A stretch of DNA of 10,369 bases from Treponema sp. (GTDB lineage Bacteria > Spirochaetota > Spirochaetia > Treponematales > Breznakiellaceae). The translations under genes and the position numbers were made by a program. Location: the NCBI GenBank assembly GCA_031272575.1, contig JAISTO010000211.1, forward strand, positions 1 to 10,369. The letters run 5' to 3'. Under the pieces are notes generated by a model. The model saw nothing but the letters and a program-made list of their open reading frames with translations, searched no databases and was not told the DNA's origin. Numbering within the stretch: the first letter of the stretch is position 1; each line of letters opens with the position of its first letter. Positions 1 to 6,253 of this stretch are shown here, piece after piece.

Positions 1-2
1 TG

Positions 3-764
3 GGGGGGGTAGGGGGGGGTATCCAAGTCCCCCTCCCCCCCCTCTTCGCCGACCGCATCAGCAGCGCCGGCGGCGGCAACACCTACGACCTTTGCTCCCC
101 GGACGCCCCCCCCCTCCGCGTCACTGATCACCTGCCGGGGGCCTTCAACGTCGAGAACACCCTGGGGGCGCTCCTCTGCGTGTCCAAACTCCTCGACACG
201 CCGGCCGCGGCACTCGCCCCGTACATCCCCCGCCTCCGCCCGGTCCGCGGCCGCATGACGGCGATAGAGCGCGGCCAGCCCTTCGAGGTCATCGTGGATT
301 ACGCGCATACCCCCGCGTCCTTCGAACTGCTCTTCCCGCCCCTCCGCGGCCGGCTCCGCGCCGCGGGCAAAGGGGGCCGCCTCATCGCCCTCTTCGGCTC
401 AGCGGGCGAGCGGGACACGCAGAAGCGCCCCCAGCAGGGCCGCATCGCCAGCCGCTATGCCGATATCATCATCCTCACGGACGAGGACCCCCGCGGCGAA
501 GTCCCCGAGACCATCCTCGAGGACATCGCCCGCGGCATTAACGGCAAGACCCGCGGCGAGGACCTCTTCCTCATCCCCGATCGCCCCGCTGCCATACGCC
601 GCGCCTGCTCCCTCGCCCGCCCCGGCGACATCGTCCTCCTCCTCGGCAAGGGCCACGAGAACTCGATCATCTACGCGGATCACGTCATGCCCTACGACGA
701 GATAGCCGAAGCCGAGCGGGCTTTGGGGGGGGATACCAAGGCAACGTATGAACACGAATTTTAA
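3..764 (+). CDS. murE: UDP-N-acetylmuramyl-tripeptide synthetase MurE, 3' part (5' end outside window)
   Basis: This ATP-dependent cytoplasmic ligase adds the third amino acid of the peptidoglycan stem peptide to UDP-MurNAc-L-Ala-D-Glu. The frame is open from base 3, so the gene starts upstream of the window; a GTG at 180 is internal. Mur-ligase landmarks run in order: LPGAFNVEN (about 132-158), GRM at 249-257, DYAHTP (297-314), FGSAGERDTQKRP in the C-terminal domain, DEDPRGE (480-500) and GKGHE near 645-660. The stop is TAA at 762-764. The substrate-recognition motif is DPRGE, not the DNPR of meso-diaminopimelate enzymes, which fits a MurE using another diamino acid; spirochaete walls often contain ornithine (known of the group, inferred here). 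The first ~14 codons, encoded by two G8 tracts, read GGVGGG and do not look like MurE, so a frameshift or poor sequence at the edge is possible. The family call is secure; the third amino acid is not. Confidence 0.93.
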   Translation, partial: GGVGGGIQVPLPPLFADRISSAGGGNTYDLCSPDAPPLRVTDHLPGAFNVENTLGALLCVSKLLDTPAAALAPYIPRLRPVRGRMTAIERGQPFEVIVDYAHTPASFELLFPPLRGRLRAAGKGGRLIALFGSAGERDTQKRPQQGRIASRYADIIILTDEDPRGEVPETILEDIARGINGKTRGEDLFLIPDRPAAIRRACSLARPGDIVLLLGKGHENSIIYADHVMPYDEIAEAERALGGDTKATYEHEF

Positions 765-811
765 GAAGCGCGTACGATATTATTCGCGATAATTCGGGCG
801 GATATATCGCC

Positions 812-890
812 TAATTCGCGTTCATTAGCGTTTACTTACTTAATTGCTGACTTTTCGGCGGGGCTTCAAACTTTTTTCACTTCTTTGTGT
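812..890 (+). repeat. Intergenic repeat element, copy 1
   Basis: The words TAATTCGCG (812-820), CTTTTCGG (851-858) and TTCTTTGTGT (881-890) occur here in this order. Their reverse complements CGCGAATTA (10361-10369), CCGAAAAG (10318-10325) and ACACAAAGAA (10282-10291) occur in the mirrored order at the other end of the window, with similar spacings. Sequence between the words is partly alike, for example the GGGCT following TTTTCGG. This looks like a diverged inverted copy of one ~80-bp non-coding element. Its nature (dispersed intergenic repeat or mobile-element remnant) is unknown. Confidence 0.5.
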
Positions 891-891
891 C

Positions 892-909
892 CGCGCGTTC
901 AAACGCGCG
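892..909. repeat. Perfect 8-bp inverted repeat upstream of promoter
   Basis: CGCGCGTT, two bases (CA), then AACGCGCG form a perfect hairpin or dyad. It lies 34 bp upstream of the -35 box of the repeat-protein promoter. No T-run follows on either strand, so a Rho-independent terminator is unlikely. It could be an operator-like dyad or part of the murE transcript end; neither is shown. Confidence 0.45.
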
Positions 910-943
910 AAATGTAAAATCGCTGGGTGAATAAATTTTCCCC

Positions 944-972
944 TTGACTTTTTTCCGAAAATCTCTTATACT
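944..972 (+). promoter_or_regulatory. Sigma-70-type promoter of the repeat protein
   Basis: The -35 box TTGACT (944-949) and -10 box TATACT (967-972) are separated by exactly 17 bp; each differs from the consensus at one base. Transcription should start near 979. It stands in AT-rich DNA directly upstream of the repeat-protein gene and is the strongest promoter match in the window, which suggests that the protein is made at a high basal level. Confidence 0.85.
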
Positions 973-1046
973 TAAGATTAAAGAGGGTAAATTTGTCCCT
1001 TTCGAGGCGGCGGTTGCCATTTACGCAGGCCTCCCCGGCAAAGTCT

Positions 1047-1052
1047 AAGGAG
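1047..1052 (+). promoter_or_regulatory. Ribosome binding site that selects the repeat-protein start
   Basis: AAGGAG lies nine bases before ATG 1062. A competing signal, AGAGGG at 982-987, precedes an in-frame TTG at 993 by five bases. The stronger Shine-Dalgarno match and ATG codon favour 1062, giving a leader of about 80 nt from the predicted transcription start. Confidence 0.6.
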
Positions 1053-1061
1053 ATGTTGGCT

Positions 1062-3392
1062 ATGTATACGCGATCTTTTAATCTTTCCGCGTCTGCGAGC
1101 TCGAAGGAGCGGCATTCCAGCGGCAGGGCGGCGCGAATCGAGCGGCCCTCCTCATGCAGCGCAAGAAGGGTCTTTTTCTTATGCGCCGCGCATCTTTGCG
1201 CAGGGGTTTTGGCGCTCGTCTGCTGTCAATACGGCCCGCTTACCGGCATACTAAACGAAACGAGTTCGCCTTCTTCTGTGGTGAACCTCTTCTCCCTGGA
1301 CGATGCAGTAACCGCGCCGGTTACCGGCGCGGTCCCGGTCTTTACGCCGATTGACACGGCTCAGTACGAGGGAACCGTGGAGTGGCAGGCTACCACCGGC
1401 GATCCCTTCACCGGAAGCGCTTTCGCGGCATCCACGGTTTACAAGGCCGTTGTCACCCTTTATGCCAAGGCGGGCTACACCTTCACGGGTGTGGCGGCGA
1501 ATAGTTTCGCCTACGCGGACGTGATTACGATAACCAACCCTCTGAACAGCGGAATCGTCACCATCGTATTCCAACCGACGGAACCGCCTGCGGAAGCCCC
1601 AAAAGACACGGTGAACCTCTTCTCCCTGGACGATGCAGTAACCGCACCGGTTACCGGCGCGGCTCCGGTCTCTACGGCGATTGACACGGCCCAGTACGAG
1701 GGAACCGTGGAGTGGCAGACATACGCCGGCGATCCCTTCACCGGAAGCGCTTTCATAGCATTCACGATTTACAGGGCCGTTGTCACCCTTTATGCCAAGG
1801 CCGGCTACACCTTCACGGGTGTGGCGGCGGACAGTTTCACCTGCACCGGCGCATCGGTTACGAACGATGCGGACAGCGGCGTCGTCATCATTACCTTCCC
1901 GGCAACAACGGCGGCGCCGGTAAGCCTCTCCTCCCTGGACGGTAAAGTAACCGCGCCGGTTACCGGCGCGGCCCCGGTCTCTACGGCGATTGACACGGCC
2001 CAGTACTGGGGAACCGTGGATTGGCAGACTTCCACCGGCGAGTCCTTCACCGGAGATTTCGCGGCATCTACGATCTACAAGGCCCGTGTCATTCTTTATG
2101 CCAAGGCCAGCTACACCTTCACAGGTATGGCGGACAGTTTCACCTGCACAGGCACGGTATCGGTATCGGTTACGAACTATGCGAGCTATGTTGTCATCAT
2201 TATTACCTTCCCGGTAACGGATTCGCTGTTTTATCAGGTGATCTACGATGCCAACGGGGGCGCAGGCGCTCCTCCCGCGATACAGATGGTGATGCCCGGG
2301 CAGAGCGTCACTCTCGCGAACGGGGACGGGCTGTCGAAAACCGAATACATCTTTTCCGGGTGGAACACCCGTGCGGACGGCGGAGGAGTGACTTATCCGG
2401 CGGGAGCGGTCTTTACCCCCACGGAGCGCACCACATACTTCTACGCCAGGTGGGCGAACATTACCGGTGTTGAGTCCGCCGCGTTCAGTTCGGCGGCGGG
2501 CAGCAATCAACTGACCGTCACCCTGACGGGCGGGACCTTCGCGGCCTCCCCCTCGCTTGGGCAGTTCGTCATTAGCACGTTGGGGAGCGGCGGTTTTGCC
2601 AGCCTCGCGGGTGGGACGCTGGTCAGGGACAGCGACGTCCAGGTGACGATAAGCGGTCTGCAGGCGGTAACCAGCGCCGGCAGCGGCCAGAAACTCACCG
2701 TGGCGGCGGCGGCGCAGGCAACCCAGGCAACAGCCGTGACCGTGACCGCTTCTCTATTTGAGCAAATCACCGACATGGAGTCCGCCGCGTTCAGTTCGGC
2801 GGCGGGCAACAATCAACTGACCATCACCCTGACGGGCGGGACCTTCGCGGCCCCCCTCTCGCTTGGGCAGTTCGTCATTACCCCGTTGGGGAGCGGCGGT
2901 TTTGCCAGCCTCGCGGGCGGGACGCTGATCAGGAACAGCGACGTCCAGGTGACGATAAGCGGTCTGCCGGCGGTAACCAGCGCCGGTAGCGGCCAGAAAC
3001 TCACCGTGGCGGCGGCGGCGCAGGCAACCAGGGCAACAGCCGTGACCGTAACCGCGTCAACGGCGGGCGGCGGGGATGTCCCCATCACCGACATGGAGTC
3101 CGCCGCGTTCAGTTCGGCGGAGGGCAACAATCAACTGACCGTCACCCTGACGGGCGGGACCTTCGCGGCCCCCCTCTCGCTTGAGCAGCAGTTCATCATT
3201 ACCACGTTGGGGAGCGGCGGTTTTGCCAGCCTCGCGGGCGGGACGCTGGTCAGGGACAGCGACGTCCAGGTGACGATAAGCGGTCTGCCGGCGGTAACCA
3301 GCGCCGGCAGCGGCCAGAAACTCACCGTGACGGCAACGGCGCAGGCAACCCAGGCAACAGCCGTGACCGTGGCCGCGTCAACGGCGAACTAA
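1062..3392 (+). CDS. Modular surface/exported repeat protein (3x module A, InlB-type repeat, 3x module B)
   Basis: The product is 776 residues from ATG 1062; an in-frame TTG at 993 would add 23. The function is not known. Basic residues RR precede a hydrophobic stretch (residues 37-55) ending in two cysteines. This looks like a signal peptide or membrane anchor; the cysteines could be lipidated, although the preceding residues (ALV, LVC) are a poor lipobox. Then come three ~100-residue A modules (from residues 74, 184 and 287) with VNLFSLDDAVTAPVTGA, DTAQY and YTFTG motifs, one InlB B-repeat/Listeria-Bacteroides repeat (390-464; YDANGG, FSGWNT, YFYARW), and three B modules (from 467, 569 and 675) with ESAAFSS, LTGGTFAA and TSAGSGQKLTV. 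The protein ends right after the third B module, with no LPXTG or autotransporter domain. Low charge, many Thr/Gly/Ala and beta-rich repeats suggest a stalk or adhesin outside the cytoplasm (inference). It is probably monocistronic. Confidence 0.85.
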   Translation: MYTRSFNLSASASSKERHSSGRAARIERPSSCSARRVFFLCAAHLCAGVLALVCCQYGPLTGILNETSSPSSVVNLFSLDDAVTAPVTGAVPVFTPIDTAQYEGTVEWQATTGDPFTGSAFAASTVYKAVVTLYAKAGYTFTGVAANSFAYADVITITNPLNSGIVTIVFQPTEPPAEAPKDTVNLFSLDDAVTAPVTGAAPVSTAIDTAQYEGTVEWQTYAGDPFTGSAFIAFTIYRAVVTLYAKAGYTFTGVAADSFTCTGASVTNDADSGVVIITFPATTAAPVSLSSLDGKVTAPVTGAAPVSTAIDTAQYWGTVDWQTSTGESFTGDFAASTIYKARVILYAKASYTFTGMADSFTCTGTVSVSVTNYASYVVIIITFPVTDSLFYQVIYDANGGAGAPPAIQMVMPGQSVTLANGDGLSKTEYIFSGWNTRADGGGVTYPAGAVFTPTERTTYFYARWANITGVESAAFSSAAGSNQLTVTLTGGTFAASPSLGQFVISTLGSGGFASLAGGTLVRDSDVQVTISGLQAVTSAGSGQKLTVAAAAQATQATAVTVTASLFEQITDMESAAFSSAAGNNQLTITLTGGTFAAPLSLGQFVITPLGSGGFASLAGGTLIRNSDVQVTISGLPAVTSAGSGQKLTVAAAAQATRATAVTVTASTAGGGDVPITDMESAAFSSAEGNNQLTVTLTGGTFAAPLSLEQQFIITTLGSGGFASLAGGTLVRDSDVQVTISGLPAVTSAGSGQKLTVTATAQATQATAVTVAASTAN
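1281..2214 (+). repeat. Three tandem A modules within the repeat protein
   Basis: The units start at 1281, 1611 and 1920 (about 330, 309 and 295 bp). Unit starts 1 and 2 are nearly identical at the DNA level across VNLFSLDD...VTAPVTGA, and unit 3 differs there at several codons (VSLSSLDGK). Each unit has DTAQY, then GTVEWQ or GTVDWQ, then an F-T-G segment, A-x-T-x-Y-K/R-A, YTFTG and a valine/isoleucine-rich strand ending ITFP or IVFQP. Small in-frame indels separate the units. The type is familiar from Treponema repeat proteins (memory of the family, not a search). Confidence 0.85.
2229..2453 (+). repeat. InlB B-repeat / Listeria-Bacteroides-type domain
   Basis: The segment begins FYQVIYDANGG and continues with a G-rich stretch, FSGWNTRADGGG, PAGAVFTPT and YFYARW. 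This is the standard signature of the ~70-residue InlB B-repeat family, a beta-grasp-like module found in surface proteins of Gram-positive bacteria, Bacteroidetes and spirochaetes. A single copy joins the A and B blocks. Confidence 0.9.
2460..3389 (+). repeat. Three tandem B modules within the repeat protein
   Basis: The units start at 2460, 2766 and 3084 (about 306, 318 and 306 bp). They are nearly identical at the DNA level across long stretches, including the GSGGFASLAGGTL and TSAGSGQKLTV segments. Unit 2 ends with an extra STAGGGDVP linker. Unit 3 has one extra glutamine codon (a CAGCAG pair near 3186-3191). The near-identity suggests recent duplication or ongoing gene conversion. Confidence 0.88.
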
Positions 3393-3881
3393 TACACCCC
3401 ACTCCCCAACCGTGTGGGCCGCGCATATTGCCGCGCCGAGGGCGTCCGCCGCGTGGTCGGGGCGGGGGGGCTCGGAAAGGCCGAGGAGGAAGCGGAGCAT
3501 TTCCTGCACCTGGTGCTTTTCCGCGCCGCTCTCGCCCGCGACGGCCTTTTTTATCGCGTTGGGGCTGAACTCCCGCAGAGGCACCCCCCGCAGCGCGATG
3601 GTGACCCGCAGCACCCCCCGCGCCTCGGCCACCGCGATCGCGCTTGAGACATTTTTTCCAAAATAGAGGGTTTCGATCGCGGCTTCGCTCGGCTTGAAGC
3701 GCCGCAGCACCGTGTCGAACTCCGTGTGAATGCGGAGCAGGCGCTCGTCCCGCGGAAGCCCCGCCGCGGTCTCGATGCAGCCGTGCGCCAGGTAGCGGAG
3801 GCGCGAGTCCGCGTACTCCACGAGGCCCCAGCCGGTGGACGCAAGCCCCGGATCCACCCCCATGATGCGGCGCGCGGCCAT
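3378..3881 (-). CDS. ruvC: Holliday junction resolvase RuvC
   Basis: This cytoplasmic endonuclease cuts four-way DNA junctions symmetrically as the third component of RuvABC recombination repair. The product is 167 residues, normal for the family. It has the RNase-H-like core with acidic residues in the expected places: D10 in GVDPG, E70 in AIETLYFGKN, and H143 plus D146 in the C-terminal PDHAADAL motif. That is the D-E-H-D set known from Thermus RuvC, rather than the four acids of E. coli. The ATG (3879-3881) comes one base after the dapA stop and has no clear Shine-Dalgarno sequence, so translation probably depends on coupling to dapA. The 3' end overlaps the convergent repeat-protein gene by 15 bp. 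ruvA and ruvB are not adjacent. Confidence 0.96.
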   Translation of the reverse strand: MAARRIMGVDPGLASTGWGLVEYADSRLRYLAHGCIETAAGLPRDERLLRIHTEFDTVLRRFKPSEAAIETLYFGKNVSSAIAVAEARGVLRVTIALRGVPLREFSPNAIKKAVAGESGAEKHQVQEMLRFLLGLSEPPRPDHAADALGAAICAAHTVGEWGVLVRR

Positions 3882-3882
3882 G

Positions 3883-4779
3883 TTAGCCCGTTACGGCCTG
3901 CATCGCGGCGCGCAGAGCGGCCTCGTGCGCGGGGTCGAGGGGCCCCAGGGGGAGCCGGCAGGGCCCGGCCGGAAGCCCGGCCCAGAGCAGCGCCTGCTTT
4001 ATGGGGACCGGATTCGTCTCGATGAAGGCGGCCCTGAAAAAGGGCAGCAGTTCGTAGTGGAGGCGGCGCCCTTCCTCGAAGTTCCCGGCGCGGCAGGCCC
4101 GTACCAGAGCCGCCACCTTTTTGGGGTAGAGGTTGGACACGACCGAGACGACCCCGTCCCCCCCCAGGCTCATAAAGGGGAGGGTAAGGGCGTCGTCCCC
4201 GGAGAGCACCGTGAACGCGCGGCCCTCCCGCCGCAGGGGCTCGGCCACCTGGCAGAGCATATCCTGCATCTGGGTAATATCCCCGGAAGCCTCCTTGATG
4301 CCGGCGATGCCGGGTATCCCGGCAATCTTTTGCATCAGATGGCAGGGGATGTTCCGCCCCGTGCGCGAGCCTATGTTGTACACGATGATGGGGATACCCA
4401 CCCGCGCGGCCTCGGAAAAGTGCGCGAGGAGCCCTGAGTCGTTGGGCTTGTTGTAGTAGGGGGTGACGACCAGGGCCGCGTCCGCGCCGAGGGCCTTGGC
4501 CCGCTCGACATAGCGCTTCATGTGGGCCGTGTCGTTGGAGCCCGCGCCCACCACCACGGGCGCCGCGCCCCCGGCCGTCCGCACCGCAATGCGGATGAGG
4601 CGCTCTTCCTCGTCGTCCGAGAGGGTCGGGTTTTCCCCCGAGGTGCCCAGCGGCACGAGGCCGTCTATCCCCTCTTCAAGTTGAAAGGTGACGAGGCGCT
4701 CGAAGCCGTCATAATCCACATCCCCGTTATCCTTCATGGGGGTGATAAGGGCCGTGCAGGCCCCTGTTAAACACTGCAT
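3883..4779 (-). CDS. dapA: 4-hydroxy-tetrahydrodipicolinate synthase DapA
   Basis: This enzyme condenses pyruvate and L-aspartate semialdehyde, the first committed step of the diaminopimelate/lysine pathway in the cytoplasm. The 298-residue TIM barrel has the family signatures in order: GTSGENPTL (pyruvate-binding T46 and S47; the usual second Thr is Ser), TPYYNKP (Y108, Y109), YNIGSRTGRN (Y134 and the substrate-carboxylate arginine R139) and GIKEASGD with the Schiff-base lysine K162. The retained SRTG arginine argues for true DapA over other aldolases of the superfamily. A clear AAGGAG precedes the ATG, and a good promoter lies upstream. It is the first gene of a dapA-ruvC operon. MurE at the left edge does not look diaminopimelate-specific, so the product may serve mainly lysine synthesis (inference). 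Confidence 0.95.
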   Translation of the reverse strand: MQCLTGACTALITPMKDNGDVDYDGFERLVTFQLEEGIDGLVPLGTSGENPTLSDDEEERLIRIAVRTAGGAAPVVVGAGSNDTAHMKRYVERAKALGADAALVVTPYYNKPNDSGLLAHFSEAARVGIPIIVYNIGSRTGRNIPCHLMQKIAGIPGIAGIKEASGDITQMQDMLCQVAEPLRREGRAFTVLSGDDALTLPFMSLGGDGVVSVVSNLYPKKVAALVRACRAGNFEEGRRLHYELLPFFRAAFIETNPVPIKQALLWAGLPAGPCRLPLGPLDPAHEAALRAAMQAVTG

Positions 4780-4784
4780 ACCTG

Positions 4785-4790
4785 CTCCTT
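4785..4790 (-). promoter_or_regulatory. Ribosome binding site of dapA
   Basis: On the minus strand AAGGAG lies five bases before the dapA ATG (4777-4779). It supports the start that places the barrel's first strand (residues LTGACTALITP) directly at the N-terminus. Confidence 0.85.
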
Positions 4791-4826
4791 AGGGCTATCG
4801 AATTATTCAAAGTGCTACCGGCTGCC

Positions 4827-4855
4827 AGTGTAGCGGGTTCGGGGACTTTTGGCAA
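4827..4855 (-). promoter_or_regulatory. Promoter of the dapA-ruvC operon
   Basis: Reading the minus strand, TTGCCA (4850-4855) and TACACT (4827-4832) are 17 bp apart, a good sigma-70 match. Transcription would start near 4820, giving a leader of about 40 nt before the dapA ATG. No attenuator or riboswitch structure was recognised in that leader. Confidence 0.7.
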
Positions 4856-4904
4856 GAGGGAGGGCGCGCGGGCGGCAATTTTCATTCCTGTCTGAGTCCC
4901 CCCC

Positions 4905-4933
4905 TTGCCTTTTCCCCCTCAATATGGTAGGGT
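4905..4933 (+). promoter_or_regulatory. Possible promoter of the rnf-like operon
   Basis: TTGCCT (4905-4910) and TAGGGT (4928-4933) are 17 bp apart; the -10 box keeps T, A and the final T of the consensus. Transcription would then begin around 4940, only a few bases before the TTG start at 4943, so the first gene would be nearly leaderless. The -10 match is weak and another promoter in the divergent region is possible. Confidence 0.4.
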
Positions 4934-4942
4934 ATCTCTACA

Positions 4943-6253
4943 TTGAAAACCTACACTTTTCCGCGGGGCGGGGTCGCCTTCGAGGACAGTGCCGTGCCTC
5001 CCAGGGGGGCGAGCGTCACGGCGTTTCTCCCCGCGCTGTCAGTCCTGCCCCTGGTTCAGCATACCGGGCCGAAGGCCAGGGCCGTCGTTTCCCCTGGCGA
5101 GGCGGTCTTCGAGGGTATGCTCGTGGGGAAGGGGCAGGGCCAGGGCTCGGCCAATGTGCATGCGGCGGTGCCCGGCCGGGTGCTGCGCACCGTCACCTGG
5201 AATATGCCGGGAGGGCGGGTCAACGAGGCCCTCGTTATCCGCATGGAGGGGGCCTTCGACCGGCTCGGCAAGCGGGAGGATGACCACACCTGGAAGTACC
5301 TGTCCCCCTTCGAGATACAGCGCCTCATAGGGGAGGCCGGCATAGTCGAAATGGAGGGAAGCGGCCATCCGGTACCGGATATGCTGCGGGCGCTCACGAA
5401 GGAAAAGCGGCCGCTCACCCTGGTGGCGCGCTGCGTCTTCGACGACCCCTGGCTCGCGGCGGATTACGCGCTCTGCAGGGAGCGTCTCGACGCGGTGGCC
5501 GAGGGCGCCGCGATACTGGCCCGCGCGTCCGGCGCCGCGCGCGTCACGGCCGCGATCTCGCGCCGCGAGAAGGCGCTGAGCAAGGCACTTCTGGAAGCGC
5601 TCAAGGGCTGGGAACTCAAGGCGTCGTGCGTCATCACCGGCAACCGCTACCCGCAGCGGAACCGGCGCGAACTGGAAATCGCGCTGCGGAGCGCGGAGAA
5701 AGGCAAAAAGGACCAAACCGGTACCTTTTTCATCCTGGGGCCTGCCACGCTGGCGGCCGTGCGGGACGCGGTGAGGCTCCGCCGCCCGATACTGGACCGC
5801 TATGTGGCGGTGGGGGGCTCCGCGGTAAAAACGCCGCAGGTCCTCCGCGTCCGCATAGGCACCCGCATAGGGGACGTCTTTGCCGAGTGCGGGGGGTTTG
5901 TCGGCAAGCCCCGCCTGATCGCGCAGGGTTCCCCGCTCAAAGGCCGCCGCGTCCTCGACATGGACGAGCCGGTCACCAAGACCTGCTATGCGGTCTACGC
6001 GCTCCTCGAGGGCCGGGAGCGGGGCGCGGGGGCCGTGTCCTGCATCGGCTGCGGCGAGTGCAGGGCCGTCTGCCCGGTGGGGCTTGACCCGGCGGGCCTC
6101 TTCAAGCGCTTTCAGACCCGCGCCTTTCTCGAAAGCGAGGGCTGGCTAAGGCGCGCGGCGGAATGTCATGGCTGCGGCTGCTGCGAGGCGGTGTGCCCCT
6201 CCCGCCTGCCGCTGATGCAGTCAATCATCAATTTAGGAAAAAATGATGACTGA
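4943..6253 (+). CDS. rnfC: RnfC-like electron transport complex subunit with degenerate flavin/NADH site
   Basis: RnfC is normally the cytoplasmic NADH-binding subunit of the Rnf ferredoxin:NAD+ ion pump. The 436 residues match its length and order: barrel-sandwich start FPRGGV and QHTGPKARAVV with NVHAAVPGRV, a central Rossmann-like region, the GGSAVKTP...VRIGTRIGDV domain, and two C-terminal 4Fe-4S motifs (C367, C370, C373, C377 and C408, C411, C414, C418). Unlike the family, the glycine-rich NADH/FMN motif (GxGGAGFPTxxK) is replaced by EMEGSGHPVPDML (about 136-148), the NGAECEPY segment by RCVFDDPWLA, and GGPMMG by QGSPLKG. NADH and FMN binding are therefore doubtful. TTG 4943 must be the start: an in-frame TAG lies at 4928 and later starts would remove the conserved N-terminus. 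It overlaps rnfD by 11 bp. Membership of the family is clear; activity is not. Confidence 0.88.
   Translation: MKTYTFPRGGVAFEDSAVPPRGASVTAFLPALSVLPLVQHTGPKARAVVSPGEAVFEGMLVGKGQGQGSANVHAAVPGRVLRTVTWNMPGGRVNEALVIRMEGAFDRLGKREDDHTWKYLSPFEIQRLIGEAGIVEMEGSGHPVPDMLRALTKEKRPLTLVARCVFDDPWLAADYALCRERLDAVAEGAAILARASGAARVTAAISRREKALSKALLEALKGWELKASCVITGNRYPQRNRRELEIALRSAEKGKKDQTGTFFILGPATLAAVRDAVRLRRPILDRYVAVGGSAVKTPQVLRVRIGTRIGDVFAECGGFVGKPRLIAQGSPLKGRRVLDMDEPVTKTCYAVYALLEGRERGAGAVSCIGCGECRAVCPVGLDPAGLFKRFQTRAFLESEGWLRRAAECHGCGCCEAVCPSRLPLMQSIINLGKNDD

Larger units (their letters stand above)
765..943. other. AT-richer intergenic region between murE and the repeat-protein promoter
   Basis: No gene is visible here. 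Base composition shifts sharply from the GC-rich flanking genes to AT-rich sequence. The first part carries several ATTCGCG-like words (782-788, 814-820, with variants at 791 and 823) and a GATATATC palindrome near 801-808. The second part carries a short perfect inverted repeat (892-909). No hairpin followed by a T-run is seen, so no canonical terminator for murE can be named. Part of the region (812-890) has a diverged inverted relative at the far end of the window. Confidence 0.6.

Noticed and set aside
180..764. murE starting at GTG 180
   Set aside because: Conserved MurE sequence (LPGAFNVEN) lies upstream in the same open frame, so the real start is outside the window.
892..909. Rho-independent terminator of murE
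   Set aside because: The hairpin is perfect but short and is followed by AAATG, not a T-run.
1251..2510. 419-codon open frame on the minus strand opposite the repeat protein
   Set aside because: It is the antisense of repeats A and the InlB module; its translation is arginine/glycine-rich with repeat rhythm copied from the plus strand, and no ribosome binding site or family motif is seen.
5039..5716. 225-codon minus-strand frame opposite rnfC
   Set aside because: No motif and arginine-rich text; rnfC is strongly supported on the other strand.
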